A DNA stretch of 47,441 bases, taken from positions 1 through 47,441 of the forward strand of contig JACRID010000050.1 in assembly GCA_016220145.1 (NCBI GenBank), given 5' to 3'. The stretch's first letter is position 1. Each line of letters begins with the position of its first letter. Shown here piece after piece: positions 38,176-47,441 of this stretch. Origin of the DNA: Candidatus Peregrinibacteria bacterium. Its GTDB lineage: Bacteria > Patescibacteriota > Gracilibacteria > UBA1369 > UM-FILTER-53-11. A program made the translations under genes and the position numbers. Below the pieces are notes generated by a model that saw only the letters and a program-made list of their open reading frames with translations, did not search any database and was not told the origin of the DNA.

Positions 38176-38818
38176 GGCAGGTGAATACGAGATTATATGG
38201 AGTGGAGTTTAGGGAAGACGAAGTTAAACCGGCTTTGCTGATAAGTTTTTTGAGTTCAGCTTTTGTGAAAGCATAATAAAAACGCTTTATTTCTTTTTCC
38301 GGACCCCAAGGAATAAATGAATGATGAGTTTTTTTATCAATATATTTCTTATACTTTTTTTGCCACAAATCCCAAACCGTCAGCATAAGCATTCCATTTT
38401 TTTTGAGGACGCGCTTCATTTCTTTTAAAGCTTTTAATTGCAGCGATTTTGTTGGCAGGTGATGCAAAACCGCGATGCACCAGACGGAATCAAAAGAAGC
38501 TTTTGGGAAGGGAAGTTTAAGAATATCGCCGTGGCAAAAAGTTAACTTTGGATGCTTTTTTTTAGCGATTTTTAAAAGTTCCTTATTGTTGTCGAGACCA
38601 ACATATTTTATTGGCTCTTCCTTGAGAAAATCGGCCAATCTTCCATTCCCGCAGCCGGCATCCAATAATTTGTGGTTTTTTAGGAATTTACTGTTGGATT
38701 TTAAATCGGTCAAAAGTGCATCAAATTCCGGCCATTTCTTATTGCGAGTAGCATCAAATTCGGTGGCTATTTTGGAATATGAATCTTTGACGTTTTTAAG
38801 AAGGCGAGATGATTGCAC
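38162..38818 (-). CDS. SAM-dependent methyltransferase (Trm9/ABH8-like)
   Basis: LLDAGCGNGRLADFL; YVGLDNNKELL; FDSVWCIAVLHHLPT; RVLKKNGMLMLTVWD. Confidence 0.88.
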   Translation of the reverse strand: MQSSRLLKNVKDSYSKIATEFDATRNKKWPEFDALLTDLKSNSKFLKNHKLLDAGCGNGRLADFLKEEPIKYVGLDNNKELLKIAKKKHPKLTFCHGDILKLPFPKASFDSVWCIAVLHHLPTKSLQLKALKEMKRVLKKNGMLMLTVWDLWQKKYKKYIDKKTHHSFIPWGPEKEIKRFYYAFTKAELKKLISKAGLTSSSLNSTPYNLVFTCHEKS

Positions 38819-38876
38819 GGATATATTGTATAGGGCTCTGAGTGGTAAAAACAGGCGAAACTATGTAACCTGTCCC

Positions 38877-40460
38877 ATGCATTATATGTCCAATATCGGC
38901 GATTTAGTTCTTGGTGTTCTCAAAACTGGAGTCAAAACTCCCGGCCAGCTTCATAATGCCAAGATACAGTATGCTGAAAAGTTTAAGGTTTCGCCGCCGC
39001 CAAATTCGGAGATGGTGATTGCGTACCGCGAACTGGTGAAATCCGGCAAGATAAAGGCAAATAGTGACCTTGAGAGGTTGATTCGTAAGCGCTCGGTTCG
39101 CACGCTTTCGGGTGTTTCTCCGGTGGCGGTTTTGACAAAATCTTTTGGATGTCCGGGACAGTGTGTTTACTGTCCGACTGAGAAAAATGTGCCCAAAAGT
39201 TATTTGAGCAATGAGCCGGCGGTGATGCGTGCGATAAACAACAATTATGACCCTTATTTGCAGGTTAAACACCGTATTGAAACGCTGCACGATAATGGCC
39301 ACCCGACCGATAAGGTTGAGCTGATCATAATGGGTGGAACTTGGTCGGCGCTGCCGAAAACTTATCAAAATTCTTTTGTGCGCGGGTGTTTGAATGCGAT
39401 GAATGAAAAAAAATCGCGAAGTTTGGCGCAGGCGCAGAAAATAAACGAAACTGTGCAGCATCGGTGCGTTGCGATTACGCTCGAAACGCGTCCGGATTGG
39501 CTTAATGAAAAGGAAATTGTGAGGATGAGGAATCTTGGAGCGACGCGCATAGAAATCGGTGCTCAGAGCCTTTATGACGACGTTTTGGATTTGGTTAAGA
39601 GGGGGCACAAAACGGATGCGATAGTTCACGCGACGCAGTTGACGAAGGATGCCGGTTTTAAGCTTTCTTATCACATGATGCCGAATTTGCCGGGTTCAAC
39701 CGTCGAGCGCGACATTGCAATGTTTAAGGAACTTTTTGAAAATCCGGTTTACCGTCCGGATATGTTAAAGGTTTATCCGTGCGTGGTGGTGCCTAATTCC
39801 GAGCTTTATAAGTGGTACAAAGATGGCAGGTATAAGCCATATACCGAAGATGAACTTTTGAGAATTATTTTGAAAATTAAACAGATGTTCCCGCGATATT
39901 TACGCGTTAGTCGTTTGATTCGCGATATTCCGGCAAACAGCATTGCGGCCGGAAGTAAGGTTTCAAACTTGCGCCAGGTTGCGCATGCGGAAATGTTGAA
40001 GCAGGGGATTGTGTGTCAGTGTATCAGGTGTCGCGAGATTCGCGGAGGCGTTATTAATCCCAAAAACATTGAGCTTAGTGTGATGGAATATGAAGCGTCG
40101 CAAGGGCAAGAAATCTTTTTGAGTTTTGATGATACGCACAGCGATAAGCTGTGCGCGTTACTTCGTCTTCGTTTTTCTTCCTACTCTTTGCAAGGCAAGC
40201 GTCATTTTATAAAAGAGCTTGAAGGCGCGGCGTTGCTGCGCGAACTTCACACTTATGGCGCGCAGGTTCCAATCTCGGAGCACGACGAATTAGTCAGCCA
40301 GCACATGGGATTTGGCAAAAAACTTGTGGCAAAGGCGGAAGAAATCGCCCGCCATCGCGGATACAAAAAAATGGCGGTAATCTCCGGCGTCGGCATTCGC
40401 GAATATTACCGAAAACTCGGCTACGAACTGGTCGGCACGTATATGGTTAAGGCAATTTAG
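38877..40460 (+). CDS. elp3: Elp3-family radical SAM / GNAT protein (tRNA uridine modification)
   Basis: KSFGCPGQCVYCPTEKNVPKSYLSNEPAVMRA; GGTWSALP; TLETRPDW; GATRIEIGAQSLYDDVL; HMMPNLPGS; C-terminal GNAT motif. Start moved from the track start to MHYMSNIG. Confidence 0.93.
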   Translation: MHYMSNIGDLVLGVLKTGVKTPGQLHNAKIQYAEKFKVSPPPNSEMVIAYRELVKSGKIKANSDLERLIRKRSVRTLSGVSPVAVLTKSFGCPGQCVYCPTEKNVPKSYLSNEPAVMRAINNNYDPYLQVKHRIETLHDNGHPTDKVELIIMGGTWSALPKTYQNSFVRGCLNAMNEKKSRSLAQAQKINETVQHRCVAITLETRPDWLNEKEIVRMRNLGATRIEIGAQSLYDDVLDLVKRGHKTDAIVHATQLTKDAGFKLSYHMMPNLPGSTVERDIAMFKELFENPVYRPDMLKVYPCVVVPNSELYKWYKDGRYKPYTEDELLRIILKIKQMFPRYLRVSRLIRDIPANSIAAGSKVSNLRQVAHAEMLKQGIVCQCIRCREIRGGVINPKNIELSVMEYEASQGQEIFLSFDDTHSDKLCALLRLRFSSYSLQGKRHFIKELEGAALLRELHTYGAQVPISEHDELVSQHMGFGKKLVAKAEEIARHRGYKKMAVISGVGIREYYRKLGYELVGTYMVKAI

Positions 40461-43400
40461 GCGGCCTTTGCCGATGCCTCTTCCGGAGCCGTTTCAATTG
40501 AATCTCCAACAACTTCATTCCTAAAATCTTCAGATGTATCGACGGTTTGATCTTCGGTGAACGCCATATATGCCGGGACTCCGAGAGCGGTTCCAAGGCT
40601 TACTCTAAACGCCCATTTCCCGGCAACCTCAAGCGCGCGATAACCTTTGTAAGCTTTTGCGGCCGAAACAGCATCTTTTGCAGACTCTGTGGCCTTTGCT
40701 ATTTTGGAAGCAGCTTTAACACCGCGTGCGGCTTTCAACCCTGTAAGTATTCCCTTACCGGCGAATCCTATACCAAAAACACACAATGCGTCCGTTGCCA
40801 AGCCGGCCACTCCAAACATGCTTGATATAGCCCTGTCTGTTACATCCAATTTCCGTCCGGTCAGTTGTTCTTTTCCTGCTATCGCCGAATAAAAATCAAG
40901 ATATGTGCCTGCGAGTGGAACCATGCTTAAACCTGCTTGAGCATAAGCTTTATCTCTGCCGGTTTTTTCGTCGGTCAACATTTCTCCTCCAATTACCAAT
41001 CCTGCGGCCATAACCACCAATTTCCCTTTTCTCAATAAAATCTTGGAAATTCCTCCTTCCGGTTTGCGATTTTCTTTAAATATTCTTCGGAAAAATCCTC
41101 TGAATGCTGCAACACCCTTATCTTTCACCTCCGGTTTTCCACCAACTCCCTTGAGAATGAGTTTGAATCTGTCGAACATTGAACCAAGTTTGCCTATCGC
41201 TCCGGCTTCCAAACGTGATCTTTCGGCTCCTATTTCCTGAATTTCTTTCAATAGGCGACCTTGTTCGGTTGTGTTTGCGCTTGCAATAGCGGCCTTTAAC
41301 TCAACTTGTTTCTGATGCCATAATCTTTCCAGGTTTCTTTGCTGTTGGCGTATTGTAACTTCGAGTGCATCGAGTTGTTCAAAATGTTCTTGAGTGAGTC
41401 CTTCGGCGGCTATACCTTGAGAGCCGGCGTGTACATCATCTATGAGCTTCTGCATGCCTGTAAATAAACCGTCGGTTTCTTTTTTTAATTCGTCGATACC
41501 CGGGATAGACAGATTTGGCTTTCTTAACGCTGCAAGCCGTTCTTTTATCTTTTCCGGACGCAAAGTATCAACAGCTTTCCCGAATAAATAATTTGCATGT
41601 TCGTTTGTCATTTCGCTTGTTTTCAAAAACTTTCGATACGTAAACAACGCAAGTTTTAATCCGTGAGTCGCAGTAAGCGCCAGTAATTCCGTCCACCCCT
41701 CTCTCTCAAATATCTCATCATAATGAGCTTCGAGCACTTCTTTTGTTTGAATTAGATCCGCAAATCTCTTTTTCATATCCCCTTCATCGGTATTTTTTTG
41801 TAAACCTTCGATGTAGTATTTGTATGCTTTTGCATGTTCCGTTAAAAGCCTATCAAGATGTTTGCGCTGTTCTTCCATGGTTTTTATCTTTGCTTGTACC
41901 TTTTTACGTTCGGCCGGCTTTAAGTTCTTTGCCAAAAGATTGCGCAAAGCCTCGTCGCGGGATTCAACTTCTTCATTAAATTGTCTTATATCTGAAAATT
42001 TTATTTTTCTTACCAAGACTTTTTCGCGTTCAACAGCCATGCGTTTTGGACCTTCCGGCAAGCGATTTGCCAACGCGTCTCTTTCTTCATAAAAAGGTTT
42101 TTCAGTTCTAGCGTCCGGTTTTGCAAGGGCCGCCACGGTGGCGGCGGAAGCTAATCCTGCTGCTGCCGGTGCAGCTCCAGTAGCTGTTCTGCCTGCTGCA
42201 TCGGTTGCTGATGCAGGTTTCTCTCCGGATAATGCCTTTAATACGTCATCGACAGTTGTTTCATCTCTAACTGCCATTACGGCGCGTACCTTGCTTTCAT
42301 GATTTTTTAAGAAGCCGCGAACTGCAATTTGCTCCTTATTTTTCTGTTCGGAATCCAAAAAAAGTCCCGCAACCGGCTTTGCAATACCGGCCCATTCACC
42401 GATTGTTGAGCTAAATTCGTCTTTAATTTGTGCGGTCTTACCTATAAAATCCTCAAATTTTTCGTTTCTCATTTCAAATAGTGTTTTTGAGCTGACTTCT
42501 TTGCCCATTTCTTTACTTATTATCCCCGCCATTTTTGTGTGAAATTCCGCATTCTCATCAACTCCTTGCCACAAAACTTCCGCAGCCTCGCCGGGTTTGC
42601 CGTTTGCCAAAAGCATTAATGCCTTTGCGGCCCTGTTTTTATCCAAATCCACGCCGAATTTTGCTTTTACGAATTTTTGAAAACCGTCCGTTCCCAAAAG
42701 TTTCCCGAGTCCGAAAAAAGCCGCGATTGTTGCGCCGATCCCAAGTATCCATTTTAAAATCCCGCCTTTTTGTTCGGCCGGTTTTGCGGTTTCTCCGGCC
42801 GCGGCCGATGGGGTGGGGGAAACCTTTTCCTTAATCCATGAAAATAGCTTGTATAAGCCAAAAGCTCCCGCTGCGACTATAGCTGTTGCCGCTATCGGAT
42901 GGTTTTTGCCAAATTCAACCGCCGTGCCTATAAAACCGTTTTTTGAAGATTCAGGCTTTTTATTTGGGGCTTGCAGTGGCCCGATTACAGGAGCTGAAGT
43001 CGGTAAGAAACTCTGTGCCGCCAGCGCCGTTACAACTTTGCTTCTTTCTCGCGCCGTCGCCACCAATTCTCCCCAATTATCCTTGAAGTATTCGGTTACC
43101 GGAGCATTCAGATGCCAAACCATTTGTTTTAGCTTTGAATAAGCCGCTGCATCCGCTCCGGAAAGTCCCTCCGGATGCGATTTATTTATGAATTTAGGCA
43201 AAATCGAAGCCGCATCTTTTGGATTTCCCAAACTTGCATTTGAAGCCAACTCCGGATATCTGGCAAATAAATCGGCCAGCATGAAAAAAACGACCGTTTC
43301 AAGGGCGTCAATGTTCTCTTTTTGTTTTTCAACCGAATCGGAGAAATTTACAGATGTTATTTTCCTCGAAGTTTCTGGATCCATGGGGCGTTCACTTGTT

Positions 43401-43591
43401 CTTTCGGCCAATCTGTTTAGTAAAACATCGGCTTCCCCCCTCATAGTTTTCCCTTTTACTTCCATTTCGCCGGCTTTCTTGCGTTCAGCAAGTGTTTCCG
43501 GGCTAATTTCCAGTGGCTTTTGCGTCCTGCCTTCAGGCATTACTTCAGGTGAAGATGTTTTATCGTCAGCCGGTGTTAATTTGTCTCCCAT
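40457..43591 (-). CDS. Large (1044 aa) multi-domain membrane protein with pre-toxin-TG-like motif
   Basis: Long charged/helical regions, hydrophobic Gly/Ala-rich segments, C-terminal MVPLAGTYLDFYSAIAGKEQLTGRKLDVTDRAISSMFGVAG. Confidence 0.88.
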   Translation of the reverse strand: MGDKLTPADDKTSSPEVMPEGRTQKPLEISPETLAERKKAGEMEVKGKTMRGEADVLLNRLAERTSERPMDPETSRKITSVNFSDSVEKQKENIDALETVVFFMLADLFARYPELASNASLGNPKDAASILPKFINKSHPEGLSGADAAAYSKLKQMVWHLNAPVTEYFKDNWGELVATARERSKVVTALAAQSFLPTSAPVIGPLQAPNKKPESSKNGFIGTAVEFGKNHPIAATAIVAAGAFGLYKLFSWIKEKVSPTPSAAAGETAKPAEQKGGILKWILGIGATIAAFFGLGKLLGTDGFQKFVKAKFGVDLDKNRAAKALMLLANGKPGEAAEVLWQGVDENAEFHTKMAGIISKEMGKEVSSKTLFEMRNEKFEDFIGKTAQIKDEFSSTIGEWAGIAKPVAGLFLDSEQKNKEQIAVRGFLKNHESKVRAVMAVRDETTVDDVLKALSGEKPASATDAAGRTATGAAPAAAGLASAATVAALAKPDARTEKPFYEERDALANRLPEGPKRMAVEREKVLVRKIKFSDIRQFNEEVESRDEALRNLLAKNLKPAERKKVQAKIKTMEEQRKHLDRLLTEHAKAYKYYIEGLQKNTDEGDMKKRFADLIQTKEVLEAHYDEIFEREGWTELLALTATHGLKLALFTYRKFLKTSEMTNEHANYLFGKAVDTLRPEKIKERLAALRKPNLSIPGIDELKKETDGLFTGMQKLIDDVHAGSQGIAAEGLTQEHFEQLDALEVTIRQQQRNLERLWHQKQVELKAAIASANTTEQGRLLKEIQEIGAERSRLEAGAIGKLGSMFDRFKLILKGVGGKPEVKDKGVAAFRGFFRRIFKENRKPEGGISKILLRKGKLVVMAAGLVIGGEMLTDEKTGRDKAYAQAGLSMVPLAGTYLDFYSAIAGKEQLTGRKLDVTDRAISSMFGVAGLATDALCVFGIGFAGKGILTGLKAARGVKAASKIAKATESAKDAVSAAKAYKGYRALEVAGKWAFRVSLGTALGVPAYMAFTEDQTVDTSEDFRNEVVGDSIETAPEEASAKAA

Positions 43592-43615
43592 AGTTAACCT
43601 TAATTAAATCTGTAA

Positions 43616-43644
43616 ATTATACCATATTATGATAGGGGAGGCAA
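43616..43644 (-). promoter_or_regulatory. Sigma-70-type promoter upstream of the 1044-aa ORF
   Basis: Minus strand: TTGCCT (43639-43644), 17-bp spacer, TATAAT (43616-43621), about 25 nt from the start codon. Confidence 0.65.
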
Positions 43645-43650
43645 CTGGTA

Positions 43651-43704
43651 TGTCATTCCCGACTTGATCGGGAATCTAGATCCCGCATCAAGTGCGGGAT
43701 GACA
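43651..43704. repeat. 54-bp dispersed palindromic repeat (TGTCATTCCCG...CGGGATGACA)
   Basis: TGTCATTCCCGACTTGATCGGGAATCTAGATCCCGCATCAAGTGCGGGATGACA; two hairpins inside an overall palindrome. Confidence 0.8.
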
Positions 43705-43968
43705 ATAGTAAGGTAGCATGCAATTTTAGATGAAAAATGTGGCGGGGGATAAATAGTCCGAAGATGTTCCGTACTTTGCACAATATATCTTGTGCAAAGC
43801 TAGGTAGAGGGTAAAAAGGGTGGCCACTGGCTAAGCAGGAGGTATTTTGGGCTTCTGTAAGCCATCCTATCCAAAACTCGCGTTTATACACGTTTTAATT
43901 CACAAGCCGACATTTGTATCGTCTTAATCGCCTATTTAACCCGTTTTTTGAACAAATTATTTATTCTA

Positions 43969-46047
43969 CTAGTAGTCGATTGCTACATTTTGTTGTTCAA
44001 GGGTTTTCTCCTTCAATTTAGGATATTTCACCAATTCCGGGTCTTGCTCAATTATGTTCACCGCCGCTGCACGAGTTTCTTTAATTAATTCCGAGTTTCC
44101 CAGACTTGCCATTTTTAAATCAGGAATTCCGCTTTGAGCGGTTCCATAAACCTCGCCGGGTCCGCGCAACTGCAAATCAACGTCGGCCAATTTGAACCCG
44201 GAATTGTATTTTACCAGCGCATTTAATCTTTGTAATACTTGTGGAATTTGTAAAGTAGGGAAGAGGAAACAGTAAGATTGCTTTTGTCCCCTGCCCACGC
44301 GGCCTCTGAATTGATGCAGTTGAGCCAGCCCAAACCTTTCCGCGCCTTCAATCATCATAATCGTTGCGTTTGGCACGTCCACGCCGACTTCCACCACCGC
44401 CGTAGAGACCAGAATCTGGATTTTGCCCTTATTAAAGGCCTGCATGGCGGCATCTTTATCTTCCGGTTTCATGCGGCCGTGCAGAAGGCCTATTCTCAAT
44501 TCAGGAAAAACCTCATTTTTGAGCCTTTCAAACTCGCTCACAGCCGCTTTTACCTGCAGTTCCTCAGATTCTTCTATCAGCGGAAAAATTATAAAAGCTT
44601 GACTCCCCTTTTCAATCTCATTTCTTATCCATTTGTAGGCCTCTGGTCGTTTATTTTCAGGCACAACGCGCGTAAGAATTTTTTGTCGGCCCGGCGGCAT
44701 TTCATCAAGAATCGAAAGATCGTGGTCGCCATATAAAACCAGTGCCAAAGTTCGCGGAATCGGCGTTGCGGTAAGGTTTAAAACATGTGGACTTGCATGA
44801 GTTTTTAGTAATTCACGCTGGCGAACGCCAAACCTGTGCTGCTCGTCGATTATGGCTAGTCCAAGCCGTTTAAAGCTTATGCCTTCTTGTAAAAGCGCAT
44901 GAGTTCCTATTACTAAACTGCATGCGCCATTCGCGAGGCCTTCAATAATAGATTTCTTCTCTTTTATTGATGTTGAACCGGTCATCAAAACTGGTTCAAT
45001 TTTAAATTTGGCCAAAACTTTGGTTATTGTTTTCAAGTGCTGGCGAGCCAGAATCTCGGTTGGCGCAAGAAGGCAAACCTGCCAACCGGCCTTTATTGCG
45101 TGCAAAATTGCAGCCGCGGCAACCACGGTTTTTCCCGATCCGGTATCCCCTTCCAGCAGCCGCGACATCGGATAAGGCTCACCCAAATCTTTAATGATCT
45201 CATAAATTGCCTTCTTTTGCGCATTTGTGAGCGGCCATGGAAGCGATTGTGTAAAGGTTTTCATCAATTCCCAATCTGCCGGCATTTGTTTGTGTTCTTT
45301 TTTAGAAATTTTTCTCCACATGTACCGGCGGTGCAGAGCCGCCAGTTGAATCAAAAACAGTTCGTCGAACCCCAATCTGCGTTTCGCGTCATCCAAAGTT
45401 TTTTCGGTTTCAGGGAAGTGGACGTTGCGAATAGCTTTATTTAAAGGCATTAATAAGTGTTCCTTAATAATCTCAGCCGGCAGAAAATCCTCAAATTCAT
45501 CCGCAAAATCCATCAATGGAAAAAGTTTCTCGCGTATCCATTTCGAGGAAATTTTGCCGAATACGCGCCCGTCAACGCCAATCTCAGTTTCATGGTAAAT
45601 CGGCACAATTCTGGCGGTGTGTATTTGCTGATCTTTTATAAGTTCCACATTTGGGCTTTGCAAAAACAATCGTCCGCGCTTTTTATTATATTTTGCCTTT
45701 CCGGAGACAATAATTTCTTTACCTTGCACCAGCATTTTTGCAAGATACGGCTGATTAAACCAAACCGCCTCGATTGTACCACTTTCATCGCTTATCAAAG
45801 CCGTTGTTATTTCCATCCTGCGGCGCCACAAATTTCCACTTTTTATCGTAAGCAAACGTCCGCGAATTACATTTATTTCATCCAATTTTATGTCGATTAT
45901 GCGGGTTACCTCGCGCTGGTCGGTATACCGCCACGGAAAATACGTCAAAATATCCGCCACGGTTTCTATCTTCATTTCTTTTAATCGTCGCAAATGCAAA
46001 GGCGTTGTCCGTATTACCTTAGATAAAGGTATATTCAATTGTGTCAC
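43969..46047 (-). CDS. recG: ATP-dependent DNA helicase RecG
   Basis: LLEGDTGSGKTVVAAAAI; IIDEQHRFGVRQR; MTATPIPRTLAL-like LNLTATPIPRTLALVLYGD; LLHGRMKPEDKDAAM; RFGLAQLHQFRGRVGRG. Confidence 0.96.
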   Translation of the reverse strand: MTQLNIPLSKVIRTTPLHLRRLKEMKIETVADILTYFPWRYTDQREVTRIIDIKLDEINVIRGRLLTIKSGNLWRRRMEITTALISDESGTIEAVWFNQPYLAKMLVQGKEIIVSGKAKYNKKRGRLFLQSPNVELIKDQQIHTARIVPIYHETEIGVDGRVFGKISSKWIREKLFPLMDFADEFEDFLPAEIIKEHLLMPLNKAIRNVHFPETEKTLDDAKRRLGFDELFLIQLAALHRRYMWRKISKKEHKQMPADWELMKTFTQSLPWPLTNAQKKAIYEIIKDLGEPYPMSRLLEGDTGSGKTVVAAAAILHAIKAGWQVCLLAPTEILARQHLKTITKVLAKFKIEPVLMTGSTSIKEKKSIIEGLANGACSLVIGTHALLQEGISFKRLGLAIIDEQHRFGVRQRELLKTHASPHVLNLTATPIPRTLALVLYGDHDLSILDEMPPGRQKILTRVVPENKRPEAYKWIRNEIEKGSQAFIIFPLIEESEELQVKAAVSEFERLKNEVFPELRIGLLHGRMKPEDKDAAMQAFNKGKIQILVSTAVVEVGVDVPNATIMMIEGAERFGLAQLHQFRGRVGRGQKQSYCFLFPTLQIPQVLQRLNALVKYNSGFKLADVDLQLRGPGEVYGTAQSGIPDLKMASLGNSELIKETRAAAVNIIEQDPELVKYPKLKEKTLEQQNVAIDY

Positions 46048-46063
46048 AATTTTAGAGGTTCAA

Positions 46064-47257
46064 TTACTTCGTGTGCAGATTCAGAAATTGACGCTTTCCC
46101 ACCTTAATAAGACTGGATTTTGCCTTTAACGCAATTTTTACAAACGGATCTGTGATTTTTTTGCCGTCCATGCTGACTCCCCCGCCCTCAATCAATCTTT
46201 TGGCATCGCCCTTCGATTTTGCCATTCCCGAATCAAACAAAAGCTCGCAAATGCCATATTCCTTCTTTGGCATAACTTTTTCTTCAATCTCGGTCGGCTT
46301 ATCGTGTTTCTGAAAAATCTTAATAAATTCCTTTTCGGCTCCCTTCGCAGCTTCCTTATCGTGGTACAAAGTGATAATTTCACGCGCAAGCCGCCTTTTC
46401 ATGTCGCGCGGATTCTCGCCGGAAGCCATTGCCGCCTTTAGTTCAGCAACCTCTTTCATGGAAACATCCGTGCAAAGCTCAAAATACTGCAAAATCAATT
46501 CATCTTTTATGGACATCAACTTCCCGTATTGTTCATCAGGTGTGTCGGTGATATTAACCACATTATTATAGGTTTTTGCCATCTTGCGGCCATCGGTGCC
46601 CTCCAGCAATTTCACCGTCAACACGTGTTTTTCACGGTTATTCATCAATTTTTGAAGAGTTCTGCCGGCCAGCATGTTAAAAAGTTGGTCGCGTCCGCCA
46701 ATTTCCAAATCCACATTCATGGCGACACTGTCATAGCCTTGCATCAGCGGGTATAAAAATTCATGCAGTCCAATAGGCTTGGATTGCGCAATCCTCTTTT
46801 GATACATGTCGCGCTCAATCATTTGCTGCACGGTGAATTTGTTTGCAAGCTCAATAATTTCCTTAAAAGTGAGCTTTGAAAGCCAATCTCCGTTGTACTT
46901 AAGCTCAATTTTTGAAAAATCCAAAATCTTGCTTGCCTGCTGTTTATAAGTCTTAAAGTTTTCTTCAATTTGTGCGGACGTCATCGGAGGACGAGGCGAA
47001 TCTTTATCGGAAGTGTCGCCAATCAGCGCCGTAAAGCTTCCAATCAAAAAAATCACTTTATGTCCGAGTCTTTGAAAATCACGCAATTTGCGCAGAGCAA
47101 TAGCGTGTCCAATGTGCAAACGCGCGCCAGTCGGATCGATTCCAAGATAAAGCGTGATCTTATCGCCGCAGCGCAATTTTGCCTCAAGTTCCTTGCGAAC
47201 AATGACTTCTTCGGTTGCGCGGTCCAAAAGTTCTGAAACTGGGTCAAATGTCTTCAT
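46064..47257 (-). CDS. tyrS: Tyrosyl-tRNA synthetase
   Basis: LYLGIDPTGARLHIGHAIALRKLRDFQRLGHKVIFLIGSFTALIGDTSDKD; LLEGTDGRKMAKTYNN; C-terminal S4-like region. Confidence 0.93.
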   Translation of the reverse strand: MKTFDPVSELLDRATEEVIVRKELEAKLRCGDKITLYLGIDPTGARLHIGHAIALRKLRDFQRLGHKVIFLIGSFTALIGDTSDKDSPRPPMTSAQIEENFKTYKQQASKILDFSKIELKYNGDWLSKLTFKEIIELANKFTVQQMIERDMYQKRIAQSKPIGLHEFLYPLMQGYDSVAMNVDLEIGGRDQLFNMLAGRTLQKLMNNREKHVLTVKLLEGTDGRKMAKTYNNVVNITDTPDEQYGKLMSIKDELILQYFELCTDVSMKEVAELKAAMASGENPRDMKRRLAREIITLYHDKEAAKGAEKEFIKIFQKHDKPTEIEEKVMPKKEYGICELLFDSGMAKSKGDAKRLIEGGGVSMDGKKITDPFVKIALKAKSSLIKVGKRQFLNLHTK

Positions 47258-47441
47258 AAACCGACAATATCATATCTTAACAGGTTAAAGAACCCATATA
47301 TTTTTGGAGCTTCACCATAATCCGTGAAGTAGAGGGTGTTTTTTTGGCATAACAAAAGGGGAAACTGGCAACCTGGAAGTTCAGAAAGGCATTGACAATA
47401 AAAACGGGGGTCAAAAAATTTTTTAGGAGAAAACCTATTAA

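Noticed and set aside
38904-39674. 256-aa minus-strand ORF
   Set aside because: Antisense to elp3; Arg/His-rich composition typical of a reverse-frame artefact.
43850-43863. GGCTTACAGAAGCC (minus strand) resembling the 3' conserved region of RNase P RNA
   Set aside because: No GAGGAAAGTCC-type 5' partner at the expected distance, and recG coding sequence occupies that space.
43688-43891. 67-aa minus-strand ORF in the recG/1044-aa spacer
   Set aside because: It runs through palindromic hairpins, which explains its translation; no protein family recognised.
1-47441. tRNA, rRNA and CRISPR arrays
   Set aside because: Spacers were read for tRNA TPsiC-like motifs, rRNA stretches and regularly spaced repeats; none were seen, though a tRNAscan-SE/CRISPR tool run would be more reliable.

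Overview
The window is dense, mostly housekeeping DNA from a bacterium that looks like the Candidate Phyla Radiation/Patescibacteria. That placement is inferred from compact genes, two large TraD/VirB4-like ATPases, a bacterial Elp3 and family-poor hypotheticals. The standard code is used: TGA is a stop, for example in pyk and gatB. I support about 40 coding regions, including secDF, a mannose-phosphate gene pair, gpmI, a prepilin peptidase, ruvC, pyk, glmS, an M24 peptidase, a RelE/Phd-like toxin-antitoxin pair, rlmN, dtd, glyS, two tandem ATPases, pgk, two riboflavin genes, ssb, fmt, an NrnA-like DHH protein, lepB, coaE, gatB, elp3, a 1044-aa membrane protein, recG and tyrS. I found no rRNA, tRNA or CRISPR array. 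The most interesting signals are: (1) two copies (9783-9951 and 28277-28461) of a ~170-185 nt multi-branched palindromic element with visible compensatory changes, each abutting a stop codon, plus unrelated long stems directly after the secDF and manC stops; (2) a SecD-SecF fusion with a parvulin-type PPIase domain inserted in the SecD extracytoplasmic region; (3) a 1044-aa protein with a pre-toxin-TG-like motif near its C-terminus; (4) an OmpR-like regulator with a degenerate receiver; (5) a toxin-antitoxin operator overlapping a recognisable promoter; and (6) a membrane-anchored protein with an R-x4-H (HEPN-like) motif.
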